Shown here: in pieces, positions 1 through 9,172 of the stretch | How positions within the stretch are numbered: position 1 is the first letter of the stretch | Layout: every line of letters begins with the position of its first letter | NCBI RefSeq assembly: GCF_002850255.1 | Contig: NZ_CP022522.1 | Coordinates: forward strand, 1,058,097-1,122,096 | Direction of reading: 5' to 3' | DNA length: 64,000 nucleotides | DNA from: Pseudoalteromonas sp. NC201 | Lineage (GTDB): Bacteria; Pseudomonadota; Gammaproteobacteria; Enterobacterales; Alteromonadaceae | Position numbers and translations under genes: made by a program | The notes under the pieces: generated by a model | Databases searched by the model: none | The model's input: only the letters and a program-made list of their open reading frames with translations | What the model was told of the DNA's origin: nothing

Positions 1-86
1 GCCGTAGTTTAGGTCTACTCACCATGGCGCTGTCCAAAACAGCAAGGGCGCCGCTGGCCAAGCAATTGATGGGATATAAAGGATAA
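1..86 (+). CDS. ubiH: UbiH, 2-octaprenyl-6-methoxyphenol hydroxylase, C-terminal end only
   Basis: Only the last 27 codons are present, in the frame starting at base 3 and ending in TAA at 84-86. The tail reads RSLGLLTMALSKTARAPLAK and so on, which resembles the C-terminus of UbiH-type flavin hydroxylases. The identification leans on position: in gammaproteobacteria ubiH commonly lies directly upstream of ubiI and the gcvTHP genes, as here. The stop is 10 bases before the ubiI start, so the two are probably co-transcribed. UbiH hydroxylates a ring carbon in ubiquinone biosynthesis. The fragment is too short to see any domain. Confidence 0.7.
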   Translation, partial: RSLGLLTMALSKTARAPLAKQLMGYKG

Positions 87-96
87 AGGAGTTGGC

Positions 97-1266
97 ATGC
101 AACAAGTTCAAGTTTGTATTGTTGGTGGTGGATGTGTTGGTTTAACGCTGGCGCTAGGGCTTGCGCTGCAAAATATCTCGGTATTAGTGCTAGACAGTGG
201 TGAAAAGCCAACACCATTGGCACAAGAATACAGCGCACGCGTGAGCGCGATAAGCGCTGCAAGTCAGGCTTTATTTGAGCGCTTGGGCGTGTGGTCTGAT
301 ATTAAAGCGCAGCGCGCCGCAGCATATACTCGTATGGATGTACGCGATAAAGACAGCTTTGGTAAAATTGCCTTTGATAATGTCTCGTTAGACTTACCTG
401 AGCTTGGTCACATCATTGAAAACGACGCCATTCGCTATGCCTTGTTAACAGCACTCGAAGCACAGCAATCGGCCAAACTGATGTGGAACACAAAATACCA
501 AAGCTTGCACCAAACAGACACCGATGTGTTGCTAACGTTGGCTACTGGTGAACCTGTGATGGCGAAGCTAGTGGTGGCGGCTGATGGCGCACGTTCTGCT
601 ATTCGCCAGCAGTTTAATATGCCAATCACGTATTGGGATTATGACCACCATGCGCTGGTTGCAACGATAAAAACCGCAGCGCCACATGATGCAACGGCAA
701 GACAAGTGTTCCTCCCTGATGGACCGCTGGCCTTTTTGCCGCTTGATGATCCACATACTCATTCAATTGTATGGTCTACCGCACCGGATAAAGCAAAGCA
801 GCTACAAGCCATGCCGATAGAGGCGTTTAATAAAGCGTTGAGTGCTGCAATTGATATGCAGTGCGGTGTGTGTGAATTGATTAGCGAAAGACATGTTTTT
901 CCATTGACCATGCGTTATGCAAAACAATGGGTGCAAGGGCGGATCGTTTTAATGGGCGACGCGGCACATACCATTCACCCGCTTGCAGGTCTTGGCATGA
1001 ATTTAGGGCTAAAAGACGCTGCCTATTTGATCACCTTGTTATCAGCACCGCAAGAGCAATTTGCCAGCACACGGATACTGCGCCAATATGAGCGCAGCAG
1101 AAAAGCAGATGCTCAAAAGCATATTGCCATGATGCAAGGACTTAAAGAGCTGTTTGAAGGCAATCACCCGTTGAAAAAGCTAGTACGTGGCGTAGGCCTG
1201 AGTTTGGTCGACAACCTCGGCCCAATCAAACACCTGTTCGCCAAAGAAGCGATAGGCGGTAAATAA
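97..1266 (+). CDS. ubiI: UbiI/VisC-family FAD-dependent ubiquinone hydroxylase
   Basis: A 389-residue flavoprotein monooxygenase, the usual length for the UbiH/UbiF/UbiI family. The N-terminus carries the FAD-binding GGGCVGLTLALGLA fold (about residues 9-22). The second FAD motif GDAAHTIHPLAGLGMN lies near residues 287-302 and is typical of aromatic-ring hydroxylases. The family adds a ring hydroxyl during ubiquinone synthesis. UbiI is preferred over UbiF because of its place between ubiH and the gcv genes. GGAG lies shortly before the ATG, 10 bases after the ubiH stop, so the two form an operon. The exact ring position it hydroxylates cannot be read from sequence. Confidence 0.88.
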   Translation: MQQVQVCIVGGGCVGLTLALGLALQNISVLVLDSGEKPTPLAQEYSARVSAISAASQALFERLGVWSDIKAQRAAAYTRMDVRDKDSFGKIAFDNVSLDLPELGHIIENDAIRYALLTALEAQQSAKLMWNTKYQSLHQTDTDVLLTLATGEPVMAKLVVAADGARSAIRQQFNMPITYWDYDHHALVATIKTAAPHDATARQVFLPDGPLAFLPLDDPHTHSIVWSTAPDKAKQLQAMPIEAFNKALSAAIDMQCGVCELISERHVFPLTMRYAKQWVQGRIVLMGDAAHTIHPLAGLGMNLGLKDAAYLITLLSAPQEQFASTRILRQYERSRKADAQKHIAMMQGLKELFEGNHPLKKLVRGVGLSLVDNLGPIKHLFAKEAIGGK

Positions 1267-1274
1267 AAAGATTG

Positions 1275-1580
1275 CCGCGTAAAGCGGATCCCACAGAGGT
1301 TTTATATTGCTGGTAGGAGCGATTTTACATCGCGATCTTTTCAACAATCTCGTCGCGTAAAGCGTCTCCCACAGAGGTTTTATGTTGTTGGTCGGAGCGA
1401 TTTTACATCGCGATCATTTCAACAATCTCGCCGCGTAAAGCGTCTCCCACAGAGGTTTTATGCTGCTGGTGGGAGCGATTTTACATCGCGATCATTTCAA
1501 CAATCTCGCCGCGTAAAGCGGCTCCCACAGAGGTTTTGTGTTGTTGGTAGGAGCGGGCTTACCCCGCGATATTTTAACCT
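1275..1580. repeat. Four-copy tandem array of a 78-bp REP-like unit
   Basis: Four head-to-tail units begin at 1275, 1353, 1431 and 1509, exactly 78 bp apart; the last is incomplete and runs to the LysR stop. Each unit carries CGCGTAAAGCG, then CCCACAGAGGTTTT, a variable TGYTG stretch, then GGAGCGATTTTACATCGCGAT. The last copy differs at its right end (GGAGCGGGCTTACCCCGCG). GGAGCG...CGCGAT is a small imperfect palindrome of the same kind as other REP-like sites in the window. The array fills the whole gap between ubiI and the convergent LysR gene. Confidence 0.9.
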
Positions 1581-2419
1581 AACCTCAATGCGATAAACTC
1601 AGCGAGTTTATCTACGGCGTGGGCGGATTCTTGGGTGTTTTTGACAAGGCTGATACCGATTTGACCGAGTTCGGGTAATATTTGGGTTTGGGTCTGATAA
1701 GGCAGCTCTGCTGGCACGGTGCTTTTGGCTAGCACAGTGATCCCGAGTCCCTCTTTTAAAGCGGCGGTAAGGCCAGTTAAGTCGGCGTTGCTATATACGA
1801 TACGGTATTGTAATCCAGCTTGCTGCAGCGCCTCGATAGCGCGGCGGCGATAAATACAGCCCTCCGGGGCGGTGACTAAAGTGACAACCGAATGCTGCGC
1901 AAGCGATAAATCGCCAACCCAGACCAGTTGGTCTTGCATAAACACCGGGTACTTGGATGAGCTAAGCTCTTCATTAAGCGCTAGCACCAAATCAAACTGG
2001 TCTTGCCTTACTACAGAAAGTAAGTGTTTACTTAATCTTGATTTAACTTCCAGCGCCACATCAGGATATAAAGAAACGAAATCGCCAATAATCGAGGGTA
2101 AGATCCTCGCTGCAAATTCGCTGGGAATGCCCAAACGCACTCGGCCTGTCACACTCTCAGAGGTAAATTGTTGAATAATTGCATCGTTCTGCTGCAACAT
2201 TTGTTTGGCTAGGGGCAAAAGTAGCTCACCATATTGATTCAATACCTGTCTTTGGCCCTGCTTTTTAAACAGCTTGCAACCTAGCATGTCTTCTAAACGT
2301 TTGATTTGTAAGCTAACAGCTGGCTGAGATAAGCCAAGCAACTCACCGGCCTTGGCAAAGCCACCGACATCAACCACAGTGACCAGCGTTCTTAATCCAT
2401 CAATTGATAAGTTTTTCAT
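1574..2419 (-). CDS. LysR-family transcriptional regulator (LrhA/HexA-like)
   Basis: A 281-residue LysR-type regulator. The N-terminal winged helix-turn-helix spans about residues 4-62 (GGFAKAGELLGLSQPAVSLQ), followed by the periplasmic-binding-like effector domain from about residue 90. The helix-turn-helix region resembles LrhA/HexA/PecT regulators more than GcvA, which is a family impression only. It is transcribed away from the GcvT-like gene at 2549, with 129 bp between the starts, the usual layout for a LysR protein controlling its neighbour. A perfect 14-bp palindrome in that gap is a likely operator. Whether it also affects the gcv genes cannot be told. Confidence 0.85.
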   Translation of the reverse strand: MKNLSIDGLRTLVTVVDVGGFAKAGELLGLSQPAVSLQIKRLEDMLGCKLFKKQGQRQVLNQYGELLLPLAKQMLQQNDAIIQQFTSESVTGRVRLGIPSEFAARILPSIIGDFVSLYPDVALEVKSRLSKHLLSVVRQDQFDLVLALNEELSSSKYPVFMQDQLVWVGDLSLAQHSVVTLVTAPEGCIYRRRAIEALQQAGLQYRIVYSNADLTGLTAALKEGLGITVLAKSTVPAELPYQTQTQILPELGQIGISLVKNTQESAHAVDKLAEFIALRLG

Positions 2420-2462
2420 ATAAGGAAATGCAATTTATAAAACCCAAGTACATTAATATTAT

Positions 2463-2476
2463 TTATCAATTGATAA
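2463..2476. promoter_or_regulatory. Candidate LysR operator palindrome
   Basis: TTATCAATTGATAA is a perfect 14-bp palindrome in the AT-rich gap between the divergent LysR gene and the GcvT-like gene. It contains a T-N11-A arrangement as expected of LysR-type binding sites. A related CAATTGATAAG recurs at the beginning of the LysR coding sequence. Confidence 0.5.
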
Positions 2477-2548
2477 GTAAATACAATTTGTTGTTGAGTT
2501 TGCGCATCCTTATACTTTTGCTTATCGAAATTTCACTAAGGTAGTGCC

Positions 2549-3124
2549 ATGAGCGTCACGCCAATTATCTTTGCAAAGCACCGTCAGGGCAGTGTTCCGG
2601 CGCAAAACCATTACATGCCAACTGATGCTGTTGTTGTACTCGATTTCAGCGGCTTTGAGACCACGCCTTTCTTAAGCCAAATTCTTGCACTTAACTTGAA
2701 TAAGTTAATGGCACCGGGCTTAGGTTTTCAAGGCAAACTAGACAGTGGCGAAAATTTCGCCGTGTACTATTTTAGTGAAACGGCTTACCGTTTTGTTGTA
2801 AGTGAAAGCGCAGCTGCTGAGCTGGCAACACTGATTGATAGCCATGCTGACGAGTTTGATATTGAACTGGTTCGCCGTCATGATTTAGTTGCTGCTACCA
2901 TAAGTGGTGAGCTTGCGTTTGAGCGTTTAGTCAGTGACTTTACGTTAACGCCAGGCCTTAGGATCTCAGATAAAAATGCCTGCTATGGCAAGCAAAGCGG
3001 TGAAGTATTTATTACGACCTTGCTGGTGGACGAACAGCAACAGTATCAGTTGATTGCGCTAGCTGCTGTGTTAGATAAGTGGCAAACGACGCTCACTGAC
3101 GCTGGTTTTAAACTCGTTTCATAA
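2549..3124 (+). CDS. Short GcvT/YgfZ-like protein, function unknown
   Basis: A 191-residue protein that looks like one part of the folate-binding GcvT fold. Residues about 60-115 (GENFAVYYFSETAYRFVVS, then an ELATLIDSHADEFDIELV run) parallel the GcvT segment with [19 protein letters not shown] in the next gene. It is about half the length of a true aminomethyltransferase and lacks the GcvT C-terminal half, so catalysis as T-protein is unlikely. The gene starts 85 bp before gcvT, on the same strand. It may be a sarcosine-oxidase-gamma-like or YgfZ-like accessory domain, or an old partial duplicate of gcvT. Start chosen at the ATG after AAGGTAGTGCC. Confidence 0.6.
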   Translation: MSVTPIIFAKHRQGSVPAQNHYMPTDAVVVLDFSGFETTPFLSQILALNLNKLMAPGLGFQGKLDSGENFAVYYFSETAYRFVVSESAAAELATLIDSHADEFDIELVRRHDLVAATISGELAFERLVSDFTLTPGLRISDKNACYGKQSGEVFITTLLVDEQQQYQLIALAAVLDKWQTTLTDAGFKLVS

Positions 3125-3209
3125 ATTCCGTGCAGTTATCGTAAGCGCGATAACAATAACCCCCTCAGCGCCAACCGATGGCGGCTGAGTAAAAAAGTGA
3201 AGGATAAGT

Positions 3210-4292
3210 ATGACTTCTAAAACAGTACTACACGCGAAGCACCTAGAAGCTGGCGCGAAAATGGTAGACTTCCACGGTTGGGAAATGCCAATCAATTATG
3301 GCTCACAAATTGACGAGCACCACGCGGTGCGTACTGACGCGGGCATGTTTGACGTTTCACACATGACGATTGTTGATATCGAAGGTGTAGACGCAAAGGC
3401 ATTTTTACAAAAGCTTGTTGCAAACGATGTAGCTAAGCTTACTGTGGCTGGTAAGGCGCTATACACAGGCATGCTAAACGAGCAGGGCGGTGTAATTGAT
3501 GACCTTATCATTTACTTCTTCACTGAAACGCAATATCGCCTAGTAGTTAACTCTGCAACACGCGAAAAAGACCTTGCACATATCGGTGCGGTAGCAGCAG
3601 ATTTTGAAGTGACAGTTACTGAGCGTCCTGAGTACGCGATGATTGCGGTACAAGGTCCAAACGCAAAAGCAAAAACAGCAACTATCCTAGACGAACAACA
3701 ACAAGCGGCTGTTGAAGGCATGAAGCCATTCTTTGGTGTGCAAGCTGGCGACCTATTTATCGCAACAACGGGCTACACTGGTGAAGAGGGTTATGAGATC
3801 GTAGTACACAACGATGGTGCGGCGGACTTATGGCAAAAATTATTAGACGCAGGTGTGCGTCCAGCTGGCCTAGGTGCACGTGATACGCTACGTTTAGAAG
3901 CGGGCATGAACCTTTACGGCTCAGACATGGACGAGACGGTGTCTCCACTTGCAGCGAACATGGCATGGACAATTGCATGGGAGCCAGAGGAGCGTGACTT
4001 TATCGGTCGTGCAGCTATCACTAAACAACGTGCTGAGCAAAGCACTGATAAGCTGGTAGGTTTAGTCCTAGAAAGCAAAGGCGTATTACGTGGTGGTTCT
4101 AAAGTTATCGTAGAAGGTGGCGAAGGTGTTATTACTTCTGGTACATTCTCACCAACTTTAGGCTTCAGTGTAGCGCTTGCGCGTGTACCTCGTTCAATTG
4201 GCGAGACTGCACAAGTTGAAATGCGTAAGAAGCTAGTTGATGTTAAAGTAGTTAAGCCAAGCTTCGTTCGTAACGGCAAGTCAATTATCTAG
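3210..4292 (+). CDS. gcvT: Aminomethyltransferase, T-protein of the glycine cleavage system
   Basis: A 360-residue protein of standard GcvT length. It moves the methylene group from the aminomethyl-lipoyl arm of GcvH to tetrahydrofolate and releases ammonia. Visible family features are the N-terminal [17 protein letters not shown] near residue 48, YTGEEGYEI near residue 190 and the conserved C-terminal [16 protein letters not shown]. An AAGGATAAGT ribosome binding site precedes the ATG. An imperfect GC hairpin lies just upstream (3162-3189). gcvH and gcvP follow on the same strand, so all three subunits specific to glycine cleavage are present in order. The shared L-protein is not in this window. 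Confidence 0.97.
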   Translation: MTSKTVLHAKHLEAGAKMVDFHGWEMPINYGSQIDEHHAVRTDAGMFDVSHMTIVDIEGVDAKAFLQKLVANDVAKLTVAGKALYTGMLNEQGGVIDDLIIYFFTETQYRLVVNSATREKDLAHIGAVAADFEVTVTERPEYAMIAVQGPNAKAKTATILDEQQQAAVEGMKPFFGVQAGDLFIATTGYTGEEGYEIVVHNDGAADLWQKLLDAGVRPAGLGARDTLRLEAGMNLYGSDMDETVSPLAANMAWTIAWEPEERDFIGRAAITKQRAEQSTDKLVGLVLESKGVLRGGSKVIVEGGEGVITSGTFSPTLGFSVALARVPRSIGETAQVEMRKKLVDVKVVKPSFVRNGKSII

Positions 4293-4368
4293 TTTTTATA
4301 GATAATAAATAGAATAACATTGATGTCGCTCACGGGGTGACATCGCAACCGACCAAAGGAACAAAAAA

Positions 4369-4758
4369 ATGAGCAACATTCCTAGCGAGTTAAAGTACGC
4401 TACTTCACACGAGTGGGTTCGCGCTGAAGGCAATGGCGAGTACACAGTAGGTATCACTGAGCACGCACAAGAACTTCTAGGCGACATGGTATTCGTTGAA
4501 TTACCAGAAGTAGACGATGAAGTTGACGCGGGTGAAGACTGTGCAGTTGCTGAGTCTGTAAAAGCAGCATCAGACATCTACGCACCAATCGGCGGTACTA
4601 TCATTGCGGTAAACGAAGACCTAGAAGATGCGCCTGAAACTGTAAACAACGATGCTTACGGCGACGGTTGGTTGTTCCGTATTAAAGCGTCTGATGAGTC
4701 TGAGCTAGATAACCTACTAGACGCTGAAGGCTACGCAAATTCAATCGACGAAGACTAA
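4369..4758 (+). CDS. gcvH: Glycine cleavage system H protein
   Basis: A 129-residue lipoyl carrier of standard length. The lipoylated lysine is K65 in [12 protein letters not shown]. The protein shuttles the aminomethyl intermediate between GcvP and GcvT and is reoxidised by the L-protein. [20 protein letters not shown] is the usual N-terminal block. The codons are strongly biased, suggesting high expression. The 76-bp gap after gcvT holds a hairpin (GATGTCgctcacggggtGACATC). A good terminator follows directly, so gcvP may have its own promoter as well as read-through. Confidence 0.97.
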   Translation: MSNIPSELKYATSHEWVRAEGNGEYTVGITEHAQELLGDMVFVELPEVDDEVDAGEDCAVAESVKAASDIYAPIGGTIIAVNEDLEDAPETVNNDAYGDGWLFRIKASDESELDNLLDAEGYANSIDED

Positions 4759-4770
4759 TTTGTTGATAGT

Positions 4771-4800
4771 AATAAAAGCCCCTTTTTAGGGGCTTTTATT
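4771..4800. terminator. Rho-independent terminator after gcvH
   Basis: Symmetric stem AATAAAAGCCCC / GGGGCTTTTATT with a TTTTTA loop, 12 bases after the gcvH stop. The T-rich arm makes it a strong candidate on the + strand. It lies between gcvH and gcvP and may lower gcvP expression relative to gcvTH. Confidence 0.85.
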
Positions 4801-4940
4801 GTTGCTTTTTGGGCAAGGGTGCTTGCTCAAGGTATGACGAGCTCATGCCAACGTTTTTAGAATACTGCCGTTACCAAGGTATCTCATTTAGATAAAAACA
4901 GTATTCACCTTTTTCATTTGGATCATAGGAACCTGGACTA

Positions 4941-7841
4941 ATGTCAAACGCCAAATCTCTTGAACAGTTAGAGCAAAAGCAAGATTTTATCCGCCGCCAT
5001 ATCGGGCCAAGCCCAGCACAGGTGAGCGAGATGCTAAGCGCTCTTGGAGTATCTAGTGTTGAAGAGCTGATCGGTCAAACTGTACCTGCTTCAATTCGTT
5101 TAGAAGAGGGCTTACAGATCGGTGAAAGCCGCACAGAAGTGGAAACCCTAAGTTACCTGAAATCAGTAGCAAGCAAAAACAAGGTTTTCAAATCTTATAT
5201 CGGTCAAGGCTACCACCCAACTCACGTACCTCACGTTATCCTACGTAACGTACTTGAGAATCCGGGTTGGTACACTGCTTACACCCCTTATCAGCCAGAG
5301 ATTGCGCAAGGTCGCTTGGAATCACTACTTAACTTCCAAACGCTGACTATGGACATTACCGGCCTAGACTTAGCCAGTGCATCACTACTTGACGAATCCA
5401 CCGCAGCGGCAGAAGCAATGGCGCTTGCAAAACGTGTATCTAAAGCGAAAAAAGCAAACATCTTCTTTATTGCCGACGACGTACACGTACAAACTATCGA
5501 CGTAGTATCTACGCGTGCTGAGCAGTTTGGTTTTGAAGTAGTAGTAGGTCCTGCTAGCGACGCTGCTAACCACGAGATTTTTGGTGCGCTATTCCAGTAT
5601 CCAACAACATCAGGTGAAGTGGTTGACGTTACTGACCTAATCGCACAAGTACAAGACAAAAAAGCGATTGCCTGTGTTGCCGCAGATATCATGAGCTTAA
5701 TGCTACTTAAAGCACCAGGAAAGCTAGGTGCAGACGTAGTGCTTGGTTCTGCACAGCGTTTTGGTGTACCAATGGGTTACGGCGGTCCACACGCGGCATT
5801 CTTTGCCACGCGTGATGCTTACAAGCGTTCACTACCAGGCCGTATTATTGGTGTGTCTAAAGACCGTTTAGGTAACGACGCGCTACGTATGGCGATGCAA
5901 ACTCGTGAACAGCACATCCGCCGTGAAAAAGCCAACTCAAACATTTGTACTGCACAGGTGCTACTTGCGAACATGGCTGCGTTTTACGCGGTTTATCATG
6001 GTCCTCAAGGTCTTAAGATCATTGCTGAGCGCATTAATCGCCTTGCAAGCATTCTCGCAACGGGTCTTAAAGCAAAAGGCGTGGCACTGAAGCACGATAC
6101 GTGGTTTGACACTATTACCGTTAAAGCGGACGACGCTGACAAACAAGCGGTTGTGGCGCGTGCAGTAGCAAAAGGCGTGAACTTTGCCCTTAACCACAAC
6201 GGCGAATACTCAATTGCAGTAAACGAAACCACAACGCGTGCGGACGTAGCTGAGCTATTCGACATCATTTTAGGCGACGACCACGGCCTAAATGTAGATG
6301 CGCTAGACGCACAAGTATCAGGCGAGAACATCACAGGTATTCCTGCAAGCCTAGTGCGCGACGACGAAATTTTAACGCACGCAAACTTCAACAGCTATCA
6401 CAGCGAAACCGAGATGCTGCGTTATATCAAGCGTCTTGAAAACAAAGATTTAGCACTAAACCACTCAATGATCTCATTGGGCTCGTGTACCATGAAGCTA
6501 AACGCAACCGCTGAAATGATCCCAGTAACTTGGCCTGAGTTTGCAGAGCTACACCCGTTCTGCCCAATCGACCAAGCACAAGGTTACAAGATCATGATGA
6601 CTGAGCTGCACGACTGGCTTGTGAACATCACAGGTTACGACGCAGTATCACTACAGCCTAACTCAGGTGCACAAGGTGAATACGCAGGTCTTATCGCGAT
6701 CCGTAAGTACCATGAGTCTCGCGGTGAAGGTCACCGTAATATCTGTTTGATCCCAAGTTCAGCGCACGGTACAAACCCAGCGTCTGCACAAATGGCAAGC
6801 ATGAAAGTGGTTGTGGTTGACTGTGATAAAAACGGTAACATCGATATGGAAGACCTACGCGCGAAAGCCGCAGACGTAGCTGAAAACCTATCGTGCATCA
6901 TGGTCACTTACCCGTCTACACACGGTGTATACGAAGAATCTATCCGTGAAGTATGCGACATCGTGCACCAGCACGGCGGCCAAGTATACATGGACGGCGC
7001 AAATATGAACGCGCAGGTTGGGGTAACTAGCCCAGGTTCAATCGGCTCTGACGTATCACACTTAAACCTACACAAAACATTCTGTATTCCACACGGTGGC
7101 GGTGGCCCAGGTGTTGGTCCTATCGGTGTTAAATCGCACCTAGCGCCATTTATGCCTAACCACAGCGTGATCAACGTGGAAGGCACAAACGTAGGTAACG
7201 GCGCGGTTTCTGCGGCACCTTACGGCTCTGCTGCTATTCTACCTATCTCGTGGGCATACATCGCGATGATGGGCAGCGAAGGCCTAAAACAAGCAACAGA
7301 AATGGCAATTGTAAACGCTAACTACCTAACGGCTAAGTTGAGCGAGCACTTCCCAATTCTATACCGTGGCCGTAACGACCGCGTTGCCCACGAATGTATT
7401 GTTGACCTTCGCCCACTGAAAGAAGCCACAGGCATTACCGAAATGGACGTTGCTAAGCGTCTACAAGACTACGGCTTCCACTCACCAACAATGTCGTTCC
7501 CAGTAGCGGGCACACTTATGGTTGAGCCAACGGAATCTGAGTCTAAGGTAGAAATCGACCGCTTTATCGAAGCCATGGTTTCTATCAAAGGTGAAATCGA
7601 CAAGATTGCATCAGGCGAATGGTCTATTGAAGACAACCCATTAGTATTTGCACCACACACGCAAGCAGACGTACTAAGCAACGACTGGAACCGTGCATAT
7701 GACCGCCTCGCAGCGGCATTCCCAGTACCAAGCGTAGCAAAAGACAAATTCTGGCCAACAGTAACCCGTATCGACGACGTATACGGCGACCGTAACCTAA
7801 TTTGTTCTTGCCCAGCGGTTGATACTTACCGCGATGCGTAA
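4941..7841 (+). CDS. gcvP: Glycine dehydrogenase (decarboxylating), P-protein
   Basis: A 966-residue single-chain P-protein, the full bacterial alpha-beta fused length. It decarboxylates glycine using pyridoxal phosphate and passes the methylamine group to lipoyl-GcvH. The PLP-binding lysine is K712 in [18 protein letters not shown], followed by the glycine-rich loop. The N-terminal half contains the duplicated pseudo-catalytic fold, including [11 protein letters not shown]. The gene is intact. The 182-bp gap before it holds the gcvH terminator and about 140 bp in which a separate promoter could lie. GGAACC precedes the ATG. Confidence 0.97.
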   Translation: MSNAKSLEQLEQKQDFIRRHIGPSPAQVSEMLSALGVSSVEELIGQTVPASIRLEEGLQIGESRTEVETLSYLKSVASKNKVFKSYIGQGYHPTHVPHVILRNVLENPGWYTAYTPYQPEIAQGRLESLLNFQTLTMDITGLDLASASLLDESTAAAEAMALAKRVSKAKKANIFFIADDVHVQTIDVVSTRAEQFGFEVVVGPASDAANHEIFGALFQYPTTSGEVVDVTDLIAQVQDKKAIACVAADIMSLMLLKAPGKLGADVVLGSAQRFGVPMGYGGPHAAFFATRDAYKRSLPGRIIGVSKDRLGNDALRMAMQTREQHIRREKANSNICTAQVLLANMAAFYAVYHGPQGLKIIAERINRLASILATGLKAKGVALKHDTWFDTITVKADDADKQAVVARAVAKGVNFALNHNGEYSIAVNETTTRADVAELFDIILGDDHGLNVDALDAQVSGENITGIPASLVRDDEILTHANFNSYHSETEMLRYIKRLENKDLALNHSMISLGSCTMKLNATAEMIPVTWPEFAELHPFCPIDQAQGYKIMMTELHDWLVNITGYDAVSLQPNSGAQGEYAGLIAIRKYHESRGEGHRNICLIPSSAHGTNPASAQMASMKVVVVDCDKNGNIDMEDLRAKAADVAENLSCIMVTYPSTHGVYEESIREVCDIVHQHGGQVYMDGANMNAQVGVTSPGSIGSDVSHLNLHKTFCIPHGGGGPGVGPIGVKSHLAPFMPNHSVINVEGTNVGNGAVSAAPYGSAAILPISWAYIAMMGSEGLKQATEMAIVNANYLTAKLSEHFPILYRGRNDRVAHECIVDLRPLKEATGITEMDVAKRLQDYGFHSPTMSFPVAGTLMVEPTESESKVEIDRFIEAMVSIKGEIDKIASGEWSIEDNPLVFAPHTQADVLSNDWNRAYDRLAAAFPVPSVAKDKFWPTVTRIDDVYGDRNLICSCPAVDTYRDA

Positions 7842-7852
7842 GGGTTTGTAAA

Positions 7853-7987
7853 TCGCGCTTTAGCGCGACTTAGCAAATATTGAAAAGCCGCCCTTTGTAA
7901 AAAAGGGCGGTTTTTTTGTGGGTGTGAATATGGTGAAGACTCATGTTTGACTCTTTTCTTGGTTTGTGGGAACGGCTTCACGCCGTG
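7853..7987. repeat. Left copy of the ~135-bp island-flanking direct repeat
   Basis: Begins 11 bases after the gcvP stop. It contains a TCGCGCTTTAGCGCGA hairpin, the gcvP terminator, a CTCTTTTCTTGGTTTGTGGG block and a REP-like palindrome ending near CACGCCGTG. It aligns over its whole length, by eye close to 88 percent identical, with 17030-17163. The two copies enclose the accessory operon. Confidence 0.85.
7887..7917 (+). terminator. gcvP rho-independent terminator
   Basis: Stem CCGCCCTTT / AAAGGGCGG followed by seven T residues, 46 bases after the gcvP stop. The same terminator is copied in the right-hand flanking repeat. Confidence 0.9.
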
Positions 7988-8440
7988 ATCTTCTTTGTTA
8001 CTGTCATGATTGACAGCAACTCCCTTCAACCGTAACTCGGGCTAAATAACTTGCTCGTTATGATGAGCTAGTTTCAGCATTCGCCTAATTGTTACGAATG
8101 AATAAGCAAATTTACCTGTGTCGCCCCAATATCAGGCTTTATCTTCAAATAGCGCATCCATGCGCTGGCATTACTCATCAATCGTTTGTTTTCAGGCATG
8201 ATAAAAGAGGGAGGAGATCGCCTGCGAGCTTTGTGTTTTGGGTATTCAATCACGTGTTGCATTGCATCATAAACCTGCTCGTCATAATGAACTTGTTTCG
8301 GAGTCTCGGTTGACCCTTCAGAAGTTTCTAAGTGCTGTTAGTCGAGAATGTGTTGCTTGATGAATACAACCTGTATATCTTGGTAACTTAAAACTTTATT
8401 AACATTAAAGGGACTCTGCAAAAAAGAGTAATAATCGAGG
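7988..8440. other. Intergenic left end of the island, with a gene remnant and the operon leader
   Basis: No intact gene is seen here. The reverse strand carries a coding-like remnant (8092-8337). The final ~100 bp, AT-rich with TTAAAACTTTATTAACATTAAA, should hold the promoter of the defence operon, but no clear -35/-10 pair stands out. A TGACAG-rich palindromic scrap (CTGTCATGATTGACAG, 8000-8015) follows the REP-like site. Confidence 0.5.
8092..8337 (-). pseudogene. Orphan C-terminal remnant of an unidentified protein
   Basis: On the reverse strand a frame stays open for 81 codons between two stops and has protein-like composition, with PPSFIMPENKRLMSNASAWM in the middle and a normal TAA at the end. 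There is no suitable start codon with a ribosome binding site, and the frame is cut by a stop on its upstream side. It therefore looks like the tail of a longer gene that lost its N-terminal part when the island formed. The RRR-SPPSF-MPENKRLM pattern is not recognised with confidence; a mobile-element protein is possible. The opposing + strand frame (8089-8313) is taken to be its shadow. Confidence 0.4.
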
Positions 8441-9172
8441 ATGACAAACAAAGGACGATTGCCAACTCTAGGCACTGATGACCCTGTTATCAGTGAAATA
8501 GCTTGGTTTATCAACACAATTTACCAACCCGCACAAGCTAAATATTCTAGGTTAAGCAAGTTAACTAGAACATTAAGTGCAGTCTCTATTCTGCTAGCTC
8601 TAGTATTTCTAAGCTACTTTGCTTTAAGTGTTTTGTTTCCAGAGCTGAAGCTATTCGCCACCTCCTTGATCTATGATGGTTATGAATATAACTTGGCTAT
8701 TTTCCCCTCACTGATGCTTTTTCTTGCTGCAATTATTCTGAGTTTACGGATTCAGATTGTAGAAAAAAGCTGGCGAAAAACTGTTTTAAATAGCATGCCG
8801 TTGGTACAAGCTAGCGCATTCCTTTTGCTTTTGATGTTTTGCTTTAACCAAGCCGTAGTGGCTGCAGCAGGGCTACTCAACTTAGTTTCCTTTCTGGTTA
8901 CTTACATGGTGAATCGGCTTTTTGGTTATACCTCGGCCGCTACGAGAAACCAAACTATGATTTATAACCTTAAGCGGTTGAAAAGAGAGTATGAAATAGC
9001 GAGTGTTGGCTGTGATGGATATGAGTTAGAAATTTTGCAAGAGGCAACATTCAAAGCTTTATTTCAACTAGAAAAAGATAACGTAAAGCGCTTAGATAAA
9101 GAAATTATGGGTGATCACTATACAGTTCACGACAGCGCGTTTAATGCATTAAAAGGATTAAGGAAGCCGTAA
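8441..9172 (+). CDS. RADAR-associated membrane protein (RdrC/RdrD-like, possibly SLATT)
   Basis: A 243-residue membrane protein with four hydrophobic segments at about residues 45-66, 85-103, 119-135 and 138-157. A charged, probably cytoplasmic helical tail of about 85 residues follows (NLKRLKREYE, then an EILQEATFKALFQLEKDNVK run). Some known RADAR loci carry a third gene for either a Csx27-like (RdrC) or SLATT-domain (RdrD) membrane protein. The basic KYSRLSKLTRTLS lead-in to the first segment and the tail look SLATT-like, but four segments are more than the usual two. Its stop overlaps the ATPase start in TAATG, which argues for coupled translation. A role in limiting or triggering toxicity at the membrane is inference. 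Confidence 0.6.
   Translation: MTNKGRLPTLGTDDPVISEIAWFINTIYQPAQAKYSRLSKLTRTLSAVSILLALVFLSYFALSVLFPELKLFATSLIYDGYEYNLAIFPSLMLFLAAIILSLRIQIVEKSWRKTVLNSMPLVQASAFLLLLMFCFNQAVVAAAGLLNLVSFLVTYMVNRLFGYTSAATRNQTMIYNLKRLKREYEIASVGCDGYELEILQEATFKALFQLEKDNVKRLDKEIMGDHYTVHDSAFNALKGLRKP

Noticed and set aside
3125-3209. Glycine riboswitch upstream of gcvT
   Set aside because: The gap is only 85 bp and has one imperfect hairpin; the conserved glycine-aptamer core is not visible.
8089-8313. A 74-codon + strand frame before the defence operon
   Set aside because: Its composition (Cys, His, Phe-rich) is poor and the reverse strand reads as a better protein fragment; no ribosome binding site.
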